Source: Texcoconibacillus texcoconensis (GTDB lineage: Bacteria > Bacillota > Bacilli > Bacillales > Salisediminibacteriaceae). From it: a DNA stretch of 64,000 nt. Location: assembly GCF_014202575.1 (NCBI RefSeq), contig NZ_JACHHB010000016.1, positions 25,074 through 89,073 of the forward strand. The letters are read 5' to 3'. The position numbers and the translations under genes were made by a program. Shown piece by piece: positions 1 to 8,544 of the stretch. Every line of letters starts with the position of its first letter. Within the stretch, counting starts at the first letter, position 1. Below the pieces are notes generated by a model, which saw only the letters and a list, made by a program, of their open reading frames with translations, made no database searches and had not been told where the DNA came from.

Positions 1-2366
1 CGACCGTTGATGATTGCACCGCTAGCGATGTTTACTATGCTATTGCCTCAATTGTTAAAAATGACCTCATTGGTGATTGGTCAAAAACCGAAAATGAAAC
101 AAATAACAAATCTGCAAAAAAAGTTTGTTATTTATCAATGGAATTTTTGGTGGGGCGCCTTATAGAGAACAATCTCATTAATCGGGGCGTATTGAATATA
201 GCGAAAGAAACGATTCAGGAACTCGGATTTGAACCAGAAGAAGTATTCATGCAAGAACCAGATGCTGCACTCGGTAATGGAGGGTTAGGTCGACTTGCTG
301 CTTGCTTTCTCGACTCTCTTGCCTCCCTTCGTTATCCTGCTTGCGGTTATGGTATCCGCTACCGTTACGGCTTGTTTCAACAACGCATCATCCAAGGTGA
401 GCAAATCGAGCTGCCTGATTACTGGCTTGAACAACGTTATCCATGGGAAGAGCGCAAGTTTGAAGAAGCGGTGTCCGTACACTTTGGAGGAACTGTGCGC
501 ACCTCCACGCACGAAGATGGCAAACTTCAATTTGATTATGAACATACCGATGAAGTCCTCGCCGTTCCTTATGACATTCCAATCACTGGTTTTGATAATG
601 AATTTGTTAATACATTACGCCTTTATAGTGCAGAGACGCCTTCTCCATTAGGTGATCCAGTGACTTGCGAAGATGTTGCCTATTATCATGAGCTCGGCCA
701 CGAACATGACATTACGCAAATATCGGGCTACCTTTATCCAGATGATTCTTCATATGAAGGGAAACGATTAAGGTTAAAACAACAATACTTCCTTGTTTCG
801 GCAAGTTTACAAAACATGCTTCGTTCCTTTAAAGAAAACAGCCAACGAACGCTTAATGAATTTCATGAGTCCTTCGCGATACAAATCAATGACACACACC
901 CTAGCTTAGCCATTCCCGAATTGATGCGCTTACTCATGGACCAAGAAAGACTGTCTTGGGATGAGGCATGGAAGATTACGACACAAACCTTTGCTTATAC
1001 GAATCATACAACGCTTCAAGAAGCTTTGGAAACATGGCCAAAAGAGATGCTCGAGTCATTGTTACCTCGGATTTACATGATTATCGATGAAATTAATGAA
1101 CGTTTCTGTCAAAGCTTATGGTTTGACTATCCAGAACTACGCGAGAAAATTCCTGAACTAGCGATTATTGCAGATGATCAAGTAAAAATGGCTCACCTTG
1201 CACTTGTGGGAAGTTTCAGCGTTAATGGTGTCGCCCGACTACACACGAATATTTTAAAAGAACAAGAAATGAAAACATTCTACACGCTTTTTCCTGACCG
1301 TTTTAATAACAAAACAAATGGGATCACCCATAGGCGTTGGTTATTACAAATTAACCCTTCCTTAAGCTCTTTAATTACCGATGCGATTGGTCCCAAATGG
1401 ATCCATGAACCACAAGCACTCATTCAATTACTACGTTACGCTAATGATGCGCCATTTCTCCAGCAAATGGATGAAGTAAAAAGAGAAAACAAACGTCTAC
1501 TTAGCGAGTATATCTATCAAGAAACAGGCATGACTGTCGACGAAAATTCAATATTCGATGTTCATGTAAAACGACTACATGAATATAAGCGACAACTTTT
1601 AAATGTTTTCCACATTCTTCATTTATACAACGAACTAAAAGAAAATCCTCAGCTCGATGTTACACCACGAACGTTTATTTTTGGCGCAAAAGCAGCACCT
1701 AACTACTACTTAGCAAAAGAAATCATTAAGTTTATTAATGTTGTTGCCTCGATCATTAATAACGATCCAGACGTTCGGGACAAATTAAAGGTCATCTTTC
1801 TGGAAAATTATAATGTCAGTGTCGCTGAACGAATTATTCCGGCAACAGATCTTAGTGAGCAAATTTCAACAGCAGGAAAAGAAGCATCGGGTACTGGGAA
1901 CATGAAGATGATGATGAACGGTGCGGTGACGATCGGGACACTTGACGGAGCTAATATTGAAATACGCGATCTTGTTGGTGATGAAAATATCTTTATTTTC
2001 GGTTTACGTGCCGAAGAAGTGCAAGCCTATCACAACAATGGAGGGTACATGGCGCGTGACCTTTACAATACGGACCCTCGCATTAAACGCATCCTCGACC
2101 AAATGCACAATGGAACGTTTGGAAGAGAAGAAAGAGCTTTTAAAGATTTATATTACAACCTTCTTTATCATAACGATCCATATTTCGTGCTGAAAGATTT
2201 CGATGCTTATATTGAAACCCATGAACTTGTCGAGCGAGCTTATCGCAACCGCGGTGAATGGACACAAATGAATGTTGCAAATATCGCTTACTCTGGAAAA
2301 TTCTCTAGTGATCGAACAATCCAAGAATACGCATCGCAAATTTGGAAATTAAAACCTTTGCTGTAG
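1..2366 (+). CDS. glgP: Glycogen phosphorylase, 5' end outside window
   Basis: Glycogen/starch/maltodextrin phosphorylase (GT35) releases glucose-1-phosphate from alpha-1,4-glucan ends, using pyridoxal phosphate, in the cytoplasm. The frame (codons from base 3) is open to the window edge, so the true start lies upstream. About 787 residues are visible against about 800 for the family, so only a short N-terminal piece is missing. The family signature YLSMEFLVGR is encoded near 130-165. The PLP-lysine region EASGTGNMKMMMNGAVTIGT lies near 1885-1945, and the substrate-loop motif KRLHEYKRQLLN is present. A strong terminator follows at 2453. In relatives glgP usually ends the glgBCDAP operon; those genes would lie upstream, outside the window. 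Confidence 0.96.
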   Translation, partial: TVDDCTASDVYYAIASIVKNDLIGDWSKTENETNNKSAKKVCYLSMEFLVGRLIENNLINRGVLNIAKETIQELGFEPEEVFMQEPDAALGNGGLGRLAACFLDSLASLRYPACGYGIRYRYGLFQQRIIQGEQIELPDYWLEQRYPWEERKFEEAVSVHFGGTVRTSTHEDGKLQFDYEHTDEVLAVPYDIPITGFDNEFVNTLRLYSAETPSPLGDPVTCEDVAYYHELGHEHDITQISGYLYPDDSSYEGKRLRLKQQYFLVSASLQNMLRSFKENSQRTLNEFHESFAIQINDTHPSLAIPELMRLLMDQERLSWDEAWKITTQTFAYTNHTTLQEALETWPKEMLESLLPRIYMIIDEINERFCQSLWFDYPELREKIPELAIIADDQVKMAHLALVGSFSVNGVARLHTNILKEQEMKTFYTLFPDRFNNKTNGITHRRWLLQINPSLSSLITDAIGPKWIHEPQALIQLLRYANDAPFLQQMDEVKRENKRLLSEYIYQETGMTVDENSIFDVHVKRLHEYKRQLLNVFHILHLYNELKENPQLDVTPRTFIFGAKAAPNYYLAKEIIKFINVVASIINNDPDVRDKLKVIFLENYNVSVAERIIPATDLSEQISTAGKEASGTGNMKMMMNGAVTIGTLDGANIEIRDLVGDENIFIFGLRAEEVQAYHNNGGYMARDLYNTDPRIKRILDQMHNGTFGREERAFKDLYYNLLYHNDPYFVLKDFDAYIETHELVERAYRNRGEWTQMNVANIAYSGKFSSDRTIQEYASQIWKLKPLL

Positions 2367-2452
2367 TAGAACACTAAATCACAAAGATTTTTCGACATTT
2401 AATCGTATCAAAGATCATTCAAACAAAGACATCATATTTTAATAAGGTGATT

Positions 2453-2490
2453 AATAAGCTTGTTAGCTGCCTGTTAACAAGCTTATTTTC
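2453..2490 (+). terminator. Rho-independent terminator of glgP
   Basis: A perfect 13-bp stem (AATAAGCTTGTTA at 2453-2465, TAACAAGCTTATT at 2475-2487) with a 9-nt loop ends in a short T run. It sits 87 bp after the glgP stop. Confidence 0.85.
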
Positions 2491-2541
2491 TAAATAACAG
2501 CTTCATTTTGATAACATATTATCTAAAAATTATGTATTTTT

Positions 2542-2569
2542 TTGACGGATTTAGCAGAACTGGTATACA
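2542..2569 (+). promoter_or_regulatory. Candidate sigma-A promoter for the OFA transporter
   Basis: TTGACG (2542-2547), a 16-bp spacer, and TATACA (2564-2569) preceded by TG (extended -10). It is about 70 bp upstream of the transporter start and downstream of the glgP terminator. Inferred from consensus match only. Confidence 0.6.
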
Positions 2570-2637
2570 ACAAGGTAAATAGTATATATAATTTATAATA
2601 TTACAAATATTCTAAAAGAGGGAGGAATTAAAAAAAG

Positions 2638-3924
2638 ATGAAAACTAAGAAAAATAGGTGGTTGATTGCCCTTTCGGCTATTGCCATCCATCTATCGATC
2701 GGTGCCGGATATGCTTACAGTGTGTATACAAACCCTATCAGTGATGAAATGGGCTGGGCTGTTTCTCAAGTAACAATAGCCTTTACAATCATGATGGGGC
2801 TTGCTGGTTTCTCTGCTGCGTTTTTTGGATCATTTGTTGAAAAGCAAGGTCCGAGGCGATCCGCTTTGCTTGCTGCTGTATTGTTCAGTTTGGGACAATC
2901 TGGTTCTGGTTTAGCGATTGTTTTAGAATCCTTACCTTTATTCTTATTAACATACGGTTTACTGAGCGGACTTGGTTTAGGTATTGGTTATATTTCTCCT
3001 GTATCAACACTTGTTAAATGGTTTCCTAATAGGCGAGGGCTTGCAACTGGAATGGCTGTATTAGGATTTGGTATCGGTTCTCTTTTGACAGCGCCAGTTG
3101 CAGCACACCTTATAGGAGTCGTCGGAATCTCCTCAACGTTTTTTATTTTAGGAGCTAGTTACTTTATTTTAATGGTTAGCGGTGCGTCTTATATTGCGCC
3201 ACCACCAAAGGATTGGGTACCTGAAGATACGAAGAACACGTCTAAAGATAGTAAAAAAGAAACAAGCAGCGACATCGTTCAACTAACAGCAAAAGAAGCT
3301 GTAAAAACAAAGCGCTTTTGGATGCTTTGGTCTATGATGCTTATCAACACAACTGCTGGTGTCATGATTATTTCTGTTGCCTCACCAATGGGACAAGAAT
3401 TGGTCGGCTTAACAGCAGCAGGAGCAGCGACAATGGTCGGTATTATGGGTCTATTTAACGGTGGTGGTCGACTTGGCTGGGCAGCTATTTCTGACTACTT
3501 AGGTCGAACAACCATCTTTATGACTTTCTTTATCATTCAAGTCATTGCGTTTGCGTTTATGCCGTTTATTGCAAACGTTATCATATTTCAGTTGTTCATT
3601 TTCCTTATTGTTAGTTGTTACGGTGGTGGGTTCTCTAACTTGCCAGCAGCAGCTAGCGACTTGTTCGGAACAAAATCATTAGGTTCGATTCATGGTTATC
3701 TTTTAACAACTTGGTCTCTCGGTGGTATTTTTGGACCAATCATTGCATCGGAAATTCACTCAACAACAGGTAGTTACATTCCTGTATTTTATTTATTCGC
3801 CGGGTTAATGGCATTTGCCTTACTCATTTCTGTATTGCTTAAATTCGAATTTAAAAAGTTGCAAGCTGGAGAAAGCGACCAGGAAGGCTTACTTACAAAA
3901 GACTTAAAAAGTTCCAACGGCTAA
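2638..3924 (+). CDS. OFA-family MFS transporter (oxalate/formate antiporter type)
   Basis: A 428-residue major facilitator with about 12 membrane segments, starting immediately after a short basic N-terminus (MKTKKNRWL). Early motifs include SIGAGYAYSVYTNPI and the MFS loop motif around GSFVEKQGPRR, with LVKWFPNRRGLATGM after segment 4, all typical of the oxalate/formate antiporter (OFA) subfamily. A charged, Lys-rich cytoplasmic loop (about residues 195-225) separates the two halves. The substrate cannot be read from sequence; family members carry oxalate, formate, lactate or other monocarboxylates. The start is backed by GGGAGG about 11 nt upstream. The gene is monocistronic, flanked by terminators on both sides. 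Confidence 0.88.
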   Translation: MKTKKNRWLIALSAIAIHLSIGAGYAYSVYTNPISDEMGWAVSQVTIAFTIMMGLAGFSAAFFGSFVEKQGPRRSALLAAVLFSLGQSGSGLAIVLESLPLFLLTYGLLSGLGLGIGYISPVSTLVKWFPNRRGLATGMAVLGFGIGSLLTAPVAAHLIGVVGISSTFFILGASYFILMVSGASYIAPPPKDWVPEDTKNTSKDSKKETSSDIVQLTAKEAVKTKRFWMLWSMMLINTTAGVMIISVASPMGQELVGLTAAGAATMVGIMGLFNGGGRLGWAAISDYLGRTTIFMTFFIIQVIAFAFMPFIANVIIFQLFIFLIVSCYGGGFSNLPAAASDLFGTKSLGSIHGYLLTTWSLGGIFGPIIASEIHSTTGSYIPVFYLFAGLMAFALLISVLLKFEFKKLQAGESDQEGLLTKDLKSSNG

Positions 3925-4013
3925 AATGGTTTGATAGAACCGTTCACGTTGTTTCATACTTAGAGACACAAACACATCATCTATTTCATCATCTATTAAG
4001 TGATGAAACACCG

Positions 4014-4052
4014 AAAATGCCTAGCACGAAAATAAGTCGTGCTAGGCATTTT
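4014..4052. terminator. Bidirectional terminator between convergent genes
   Basis: A near-perfect hairpin with 16-nt arms (AAAATGCCTAGCACGA and TCGTGCTAGGCATTTT, 7-nt loop), with A-rich and T-rich flanks. It lies between the OFA transporter (+) and the MEDS kinase (-). A second hairpin, TTTCATCA/TGATGAAA, lies just before it (about 3983-4007). Confidence 0.85.
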
Positions 4053-4056
4053 AATA

Positions 4057-5349
4057 TTAGCAACAGAACGGAATTGTAACAGTAAATGTCGTACCGACCC
4101 CTTGCTCACTTTGTACCTCTATTGTTCCTTGAAAATCATCGACAAGCTTTTTCACCATAAAAAGTCCAATCCCTTGTCCACTTTGCTCTTGATTTATTTT
4201 TTCATATTTATTATAAAGCTTTTCTAACTGCTTCTGAGACATTCCTACTCCTTCATCCTCAACCTTTATAACCAATGATTCATCATCTGAATGTACGCTA
4301 AAGTAAACTGTATCTTCTTCTAAACTGTATTTAATGGCATTACTGAGTAAATTAGAAAGGATCATTTTAAAACCCATTGAGTTACTTAAAATCATTTCTT
4401 TACCATGAAGGCAAATATCCGTTTTCAATGCAATGTTTTGTGTTTGTGCCTTAATCATCATCGTTTCAACAACTTCATCGATGATCGGCTTTGCCATAAT
4501 GAACTTTTTTTGCCATAGTGCATCTGTCGATAGCATTTGTTCTGTACTTATAATATGAGATATTTCATTATCAATCACGGCCGCATAGTTTTTAATTTGT
4601 TCTAACCTAAACCGACGATCCTCATCATCCTCTTGAAGTTCGAGGAGTTGTGCAAATGATTTAATCACGGTTAAAGGGTTACGTACTTCATGTGAAACAA
4701 CATGAACAAAATCCAATTTTTGCTTGTAAAAATCCATCTCTGATTCTATCTTCATTTGCGCAGACAATGACGGGAATATCGTTGGATTGTGTTCGTTTGA
4801 CGTCTTATATAAATTACTGCGCACAAGCTCATCATCTGTCATCAAATATTCATGACTCTTAGACATCTCCAACAAAATATTTGAAGGTACCTTTTCGCCA
4901 TCATAAGCACACACCGTCGTAAAGCCTAACTCTGATACTGTAATGTCACAATTACATTCGTATGTATGAAGCTTATTGACGACGTGATCCTGATCTCTCC
5001 AATCAACATGTCCCCAAATTCGAATGATTCTATCTTTTTCTAAATAAGGTTCAATTGCTTTTTTTAAATTAGCTAAAACCCGGTCACAGTAGAATTCATC
5101 ATTCATTCCATAAAATTCATAGGCATCTACATAATGAACATTGCTCGTATCAGTAGATCTTAATTTTTCCATGACCAACTCGAACCTTTTTTTATCATCA
5201 ATAAAAATGACATGCTGTCCTTGTTCGATGCCTTTCAAAATATATGATGCCGCATTTTCTATATATCCTTCAAGGGAATTATAAAAATATAAGATATGAG
5301 AACCTGGATGAACCTTCAATGAACTTGTTAATGGCATTAATGTATTCAT
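4057..5349 (-). CDS. MEDS-domain sensor histidine kinase
   Basis: Predicted soluble histidine kinase with no membrane segment. Residues about 10-190 match the MEDS (DcmR-type sensory) domain, including HILYFYNSLEGYIENAASYI and RIWGHVDW. A HisKA box follows (HVVSHEVRNPLTV, phospho-His about residue 220), then the HATPase domain with SNAIKYS (N box), VEDEGVGMS (G1) and GQGIGLFMVKKLV (G2). Two ATGs precede the start chosen here. The one at 5361 lies inside the sequence that serves as the ribosome-binding site (ATGGAGGTTATGATG), so the start at 5349 (MNTLMPL) with GGAGG 5 nt upstream is preferred. No response regulator gene lies alongside, so this is an orphan kinase. Its signal is unknown. Confidence 0.85.
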   Translation of the reverse strand: MNTLMPLTSSLKVHPGSHILYFYNSLEGYIENAASYILKGIEQGQHVIFIDDKKRFELVMEKLRSTDTSNVHYVDAYEFYGMNDEFYCDRVLANLKKAIEPYLEKDRIIRIWGHVDWRDQDHVVNKLHTYECNCDITVSELGFTTVCAYDGEKVPSNILLEMSKSHEYLMTDDELVRSNLYKTSNEHNPTIFPSLSAQMKIESEMDFYKQKLDFVHVVSHEVRNPLTVIKSFAQLLELQEDDEDRRFRLEQIKNYAAVIDNEISHIISTEQMLSTDALWQKKFIMAKPIIDEVVETMMIKAQTQNIALKTDICLHGKEMILSNSMGFKMILSNLLSNAIKYSLEEDTVYFSVHSDDESLVIKVEDEGVGMSQKQLEKLYNKYEKINQEQSGQGIGLFMVKKLVDDFQGTIEVQSEQGVGTTFTVTIPFCC

Positions 5350-5554
5350 CATAACCTCCATGTTCCTACTAAAGTTGATGTACCTCGACCTTTTTTTGCC
5401 ATTTTAACACTTGATTTTAAGGCTTTATACGCATTCGACAGAATCGGTGTGAAAGTTACAAAAACTTTAGGAATGTTAATGTTAACAGGGATACATGTAC
5501 TGACCTCTAAATGGTTAAAGTAACAGTAAGGCTGTACACTGAGGAGGTTTTGAA

Positions 5555-5686
5555 ATGGAAAATACACATGATTTTGTAGAAAATTTGCATAAAAGACAAG
5601 CAAAAGATGAAAAAAACAAAGAACGACAAGGCCATAAACATGCAAATCAAAAGTTACCTAATAAGCAACATAGCACAAATAAATAA
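5555..5686 (+). CDS. Small DUF4023-like protein
   Basis: A 43-residue, highly charged ORF beginning MENTHDFVEN and ending KLPNKQHSTNK. It has an excellent ribosome-binding site (GAGGAGG, 7-8 nt before the ATG). Composition and the THDFVE...KLPNKQH framework match, from memory, the DUF4023 family of roughly 40-residue Bacillales proteins of unknown function. There is no membrane segment and no cysteine. The gene sits alone between two minus-strand genes. It would be missed by a length cutoff. Confidence 0.7.
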   Translation: MENTHDFVENLHKRQAKDEKNKERQGHKHANQKLPNKQHSTNK

Positions 5687-5720
5687 CCTTACACGAATCT
5701 GATGAAATCATCTACCTAAA

Positions 5721-5763
5721 TACGCATAGATGTCATCAACATGAATGATGACACCTATGCGTA
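5721..5763. terminator. Hairpin between convergent small genes
   Basis: An 18-bp inverted repeat with one mismatch (TACGCATAGATGTCATCA and TGATGACACCTATGCGTA, 7-nt loop), extended by an outer ATCTACCT/AGGTAGAT pair. T runs are weak, so termination is likely from position but not certain. It may act in both directions. Confidence 0.55.
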
Positions 5764-5788
5764 CAAATGTAATGAAGGTAGATTTAGT

Positions 5789-6127
5789 TTAGTTTACTTC
5801 ACTAAATTCATGGGCCCATACTTTCATTTCTGGCTTCCACGGCATTCCTGGATGAATCGATAAAATGGACTGTTTATATTCTTCCAAGTTTTGATATCCT
5901 TCTTGCATACCGATTTCATCGGTGAGATCACCTAAGGTTTGCCTATAAACAGCCTCAATTTTAAATGAACGGCCCTCTAAGACCATCACTTCTCCGACAT
6001 CTGCATACCTTCCATTACGCCGAGTTGCGTTTTTTTGTCCTTCTAAAACCTTTTTAATATCCTCAGGCCTGGTAATTAAACGATCAATTTCACAAGTTTT
6101 GGGTGGTAATGCTTCTTTCTCTGGCAT
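5789..6127 (-). CDS. ASCH-domain protein
   Basis: A 112-residue protein with an ASCH fold: PPKTCEIDRL, VLEGQKNATRRNGRYADVGE and HPGMPWKPEMKVWAHEF are conserved in a family of small Firmicute ASCH proteins. ASCH domains resemble the PUA RNA-binding fold and are thought to bind RNA; no specific function is known for this branch. A longer in-frame ORF starts at 6178, but AGGAGG lies 7 nt before the ATG at 6127 (MPEKEALPP), which is therefore chosen. There are no operon partners. Confidence 0.8.
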   Translation of the reverse strand: MPEKEALPPKTCEIDRLITRPEDIKKVLEGQKNATRRNGRYADVGEVMVLEGRSFKIEAVYRQTLGDLTDEIGMQEGYQNLEEYKQSILSIHPGMPWKPEMKVWAHEFSEVN

Positions 6128-6321
6128 CACAATTCCTCCTTTTATTCCCATTTTACAATACTCAATATCGTTAATCATTATTCTGCTTTTTTTGTGCTTA
6201 ATTTACAGGATTGTGATATAATGAACGAAAGCGAAAAATTCTGACTTATTCTACATAAATGAATTTCATAAATGATGATGTAAAGATCATTTCCGAACAT
6301 GGATGGTGATTTTCACTGCAT

Positions 6322-6506
6322 GCGGACGCTTTCCCAAGGGCTTGTCTTCAGTTAAATTCAGCTCCACAAACCGTCGCTGAATTGGATCTTCAGACTGCGC
6401 TTATCCTTTGGGCGTCGCCGCCTTACGTTTCAATCACTCGTTCAAAAAACAGACGTTCACCTTCGTGATGTTTGTTAAAACCCTTCATTATGAAATTGAT
6501 TCACAT
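6322..6506. repeat. Dispersed 185-bp repeat, copy A
   Basis: This sequence recurs in inverted orientation at 43365-43549, with roughly nine of ten bases matching by eye and no length change. It begins GCGGACGCTTTC and ends near GATTCACAT. No credible ORF crosses it. It fills most of the 437-bp gap between the ASCH gene and the sodium channel gene. The rest of the gap (6128-6321) holds a TATAAT-like box near 6217 but no clear gene. Confidence 0.9.
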
Positions 6507-6507
6507 A

Positions 6508-6545
6508 AGAAAACCAATCAACAACATCATTGATGGCGATTGGCT
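6508..6545 (-). terminator. Terminator of the sodium channel gene
   Basis: Read on the minus strand, GCCAATC...GATTGG with an inner CATCA/TGATG stem is followed by TTTTCTT. It lies 20 bp after the channel stop codon and directly abuts repeat copy A. Confidence 0.7.
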
Positions 6546-6564
6546 TCTCAAAGGTCATTAAGTA

Positions 6565-7452
6565 TTATCCATTTTCTTGATGAACTTCTCTTTCTTCATT
6601 TGTTCTCACGCTTTCATTTTCGTTGCGTTCCATTAATAACTGTTTAACTTCTTGAATATCTTTTTTCAGCTCTTTATTTTCTTCAAATAATTGATTCATT
6701 TGTTCATCTCGTTGACCTTCATCTTCTTGCCCTAAATAGTCTATAATTACTGCGACAACAAGATTTAAAACCACTAGCGCACCAATGATAATAAAAGATA
6801 TAAAGTAGAACCATGACCAAGGAATCTCATTAATAATTGGTCTGGCAACCTGACTTGCCCACGATTCAAACGTTACGACTTGCATCAAAGTAAACAGCGC
6901 TGAATGGAAACTACCAAAAAACTCATCAGGGAGGACATCACTAAAAAAAGTTGTTCCGATAATAGCATAAATCGAAAAGATCAAGATTGATAACCCTAAA
7001 ATGCCACCTAAAGCTGGTAAAGACTTTAATAATGAATCGATGATTTTCCGAAGCGAAGGTATAGCTGGAATCATTCTAATCAAGCGTAAAACCCTTATCA
7101 ACCTCAGAACGCTTACAAATGGCGTTGCGTAAAACACGAGACTTCCTACAACAATCGAGAAATCGAACCAATTCCATCCTTTAGAGAAATACCCTTTAAA
7201 ACCAAGACCCAGCATTTTTATGACCATTTCTAATACAAAAATCCATACAATGACTTGGTCTAACATTAATAGCAATTCATTTCCACTCAAATACGTTTCA
7301 GTAACGATCACAAGTCCGTTTAATAATATGATTCCTATAATCAATGACTGAAAATATGCGTGCTCTACGATTTGTCTCATTGTTGTTCTCAAGGAATGGT
7401 TTTGAGGATTCGGTTCTTGTTTTTTGATTACTTCCATTTTATCAACCCACAT
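6565..7452 (-). CDS. Voltage-gated sodium channel, NaChBac type
   Basis: Single-domain six-TM voltage-gated channel, predicted to assemble as a tetramer in the cytoplasmic membrane. S4 is clear, with arginines every third position (RLIRVLRLIRMIP). The pore loop TLMQVVTFESWAS closely matches the Na+-selective TLESWAS filter of Bacillus halodurans NaChBac; a Ca2+-selective variant would carry extra Asp here. The C-terminus holds the expected acidic linker and a coiled coil (QRDEQMNQLFEENKELKKDI). In alkaliphiles this channel supplies Na+ for pH homeostasis, motility and chemotaxis. At 295 residues it is slightly longer than NaChBac. The start at 7452 has GAAGGG very close upstream; an in-frame ATG at 7437 is an alternative. 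Confidence 0.93.
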   Translation of the reverse strand: MWVDKMEVIKKQEPNPQNHSLRTTMRQIVEHAYFQSLIIGIILLNGLVIVTETYLSGNELLLMLDQVIVWIFVLEMVIKMLGLGFKGYFSKGWNWFDFSIVVGSLVFYATPFVSVLRLIRVLRLIRMIPAIPSLRKIIDSLLKSLPALGGILGLSILIFSIYAIIGTTFFSDVLPDEFFGSFHSALFTLMQVVTFESWASQVARPIINEIPWSWFYFISFIIIGALVVLNLVVAVIIDYLGQEDEGQRDEQMNQLFEENKELKKDIQEVKQLLMERNENESVRTNEEREVHQENG

Positions 7453-7830
7453 GTCCCTTCTATGAATTTACAATGCTTTTACAAAGTCTATTTATCAAAA
7501 TTGTCATTCTAATCTTCTATTATAACAGTTTTACGATGAACCCGATAATATTTTTCCTATTAATAATCTTCATTTTAAATTGGATCTATAAAACGATTTA
7601 CGGTTACGCGTAGTGATCATGGTATTTCACATACATTTTAAAACAATTTCATTTTCCTAATTGATAAATTTGATTATTTATTGAGAAAAGATTTATGAGC
7701 ATATAAATTTCAAATGAAATGGTAATACTCTATAATATGGGTGTACCTTAAAATTCCACCTTTCAGTGAATGGTCATTGGTGCACCACGTATTGTTGTAA
7801 AAGAAAAAAACAAATAGATTGTTTATTCTC

Positions 7831-7859
7831 TTGACAAAAAAACAATTCTATATGATAAT
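7831..7859 (+). promoter_or_regulatory. ahpC promoter
   Basis: TTGACA (7831-7836), a 17-bp spacer, and GATAAT (7854-7859). This is a near-consensus sigma-A promoter located about 95 bp before ahpC. The rest of the 500-bp divergent region (7453-7830) is AT-rich; a TATAAT on the minus strand near 7520-7530 could serve the sodium channel gene. Confidence 0.75.
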
Positions 7860-7869
7860 GAGTATCGAA

Positions 7870-7884
7870 TTATAATTATTACAA
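7870..7884. promoter_or_regulatory. PerR box of ahpCF
   Basis: TTATAATTATTACAA matches the 7-1-7 PerR consensus TTATAATNATTATAA with one mismatch. It lies just after the -10, where binding would block transcription start. This predicts PerR repression that is lifted by peroxide. The flanking TGATAATGAGTATCG also resembles a Fur box imperfectly. Confidence 0.75.
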
Positions 7885-7952
7885 TTAAATAAATTCTTTA
7901 CTCAAGTTTTTATTAATCCTAAAAAAAATCACACTAAGGAGGATGATTGATT

Positions 7953-8516
7953 ATGTCAATTATCGGAACAGAGGTACAACCATTTAACGCAAAAGCATTC
8001 AAAAACGGTGATTTCATCGACGTAAACGAAGAAACCTTTAAAGGTCAATGGAGCGTTCTTTGCTTCTACCCTGCAGACTTCACTTTCGTTTGCCCAACTG
8101 AGCTTGAAGATCTTCAAAACGAATACGCAACTTTAAAAGACATGGGAGTAGAAGTGTATTCCGCTTCAACAGATACTCACTTCACACATAAAGGTTGGCA
8201 CGACAGCTCAGAAACAATCGGAAAAATTACTTATACGATGATTGGTGACCCTTCTCAACAACTTTCTCGTAACTTCGAAGTACTAAACGAAGAAGCAGGT
8301 CTTGCTGACCGCGGTACGTTCATCATCGACCCAGATGGTGTTATCCAAGCTGCAGAAATTAACGCAGAAGGCATCGGCCGTGATGCAAGTACTGTTGTTA
8401 AGAAAATTAAAGCAGCACAATACGTTCGCAACAACCCAGGCGAAGTTTGCCCAGCTAAATGGGAAGAAGGCGACGAAACACTTACGCCAAGCCTTGACCT
8501 TGTAGGTAAGATCTAA
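7953..8516 (+). CDS. ahpC: Alkyl hydroperoxide reductase C (2-Cys peroxiredoxin)
   Basis: Typical 187-residue bacterial AhpC that reduces H2O2 and organic peroxides in the cytoplasm. The peroxidatic cysteine is C47 in DFTFVCPTE, and the resolving cysteine is C166 in GEVCPAKW near the C-terminus. The frame is open from a TTG at 7947, but the ATG at 7953 (MSIIGTEV) gives the family N-terminus and sits 10 nt after AAGGAGG. It is followed 28 bp later by ahpF, its disulfide reductase, with no terminator between them, so they form an ahpCF operon. PerR control is predicted from the operator at 7870. Confidence 0.97.
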   Translation: MSIIGTEVQPFNAKAFKNGDFIDVNEETFKGQWSVLCFYPADFTFVCPTELEDLQNEYATLKDMGVEVYSASTDTHFTHKGWHDSSETIGKITYTMIGDPSQQLSRNFEVLNEEAGLADRGTFIIDPDGVIQAAEINAEGIGRDASTVVKKIKAAQYVRNNPGEVCPAKWEEGDETLTPSLDLVGKI

Positions 8517-8544
8517 GGATCTCTAATCCAAAGGAGTGCTGAGA

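Noticed and set aside
5349..5645. 98-codon minus-strand frame upstream of the MEDS kinase
   Set aside because: It is antisense to the small DUF4023-like gene, which has a better ribosome-binding site and a family match.
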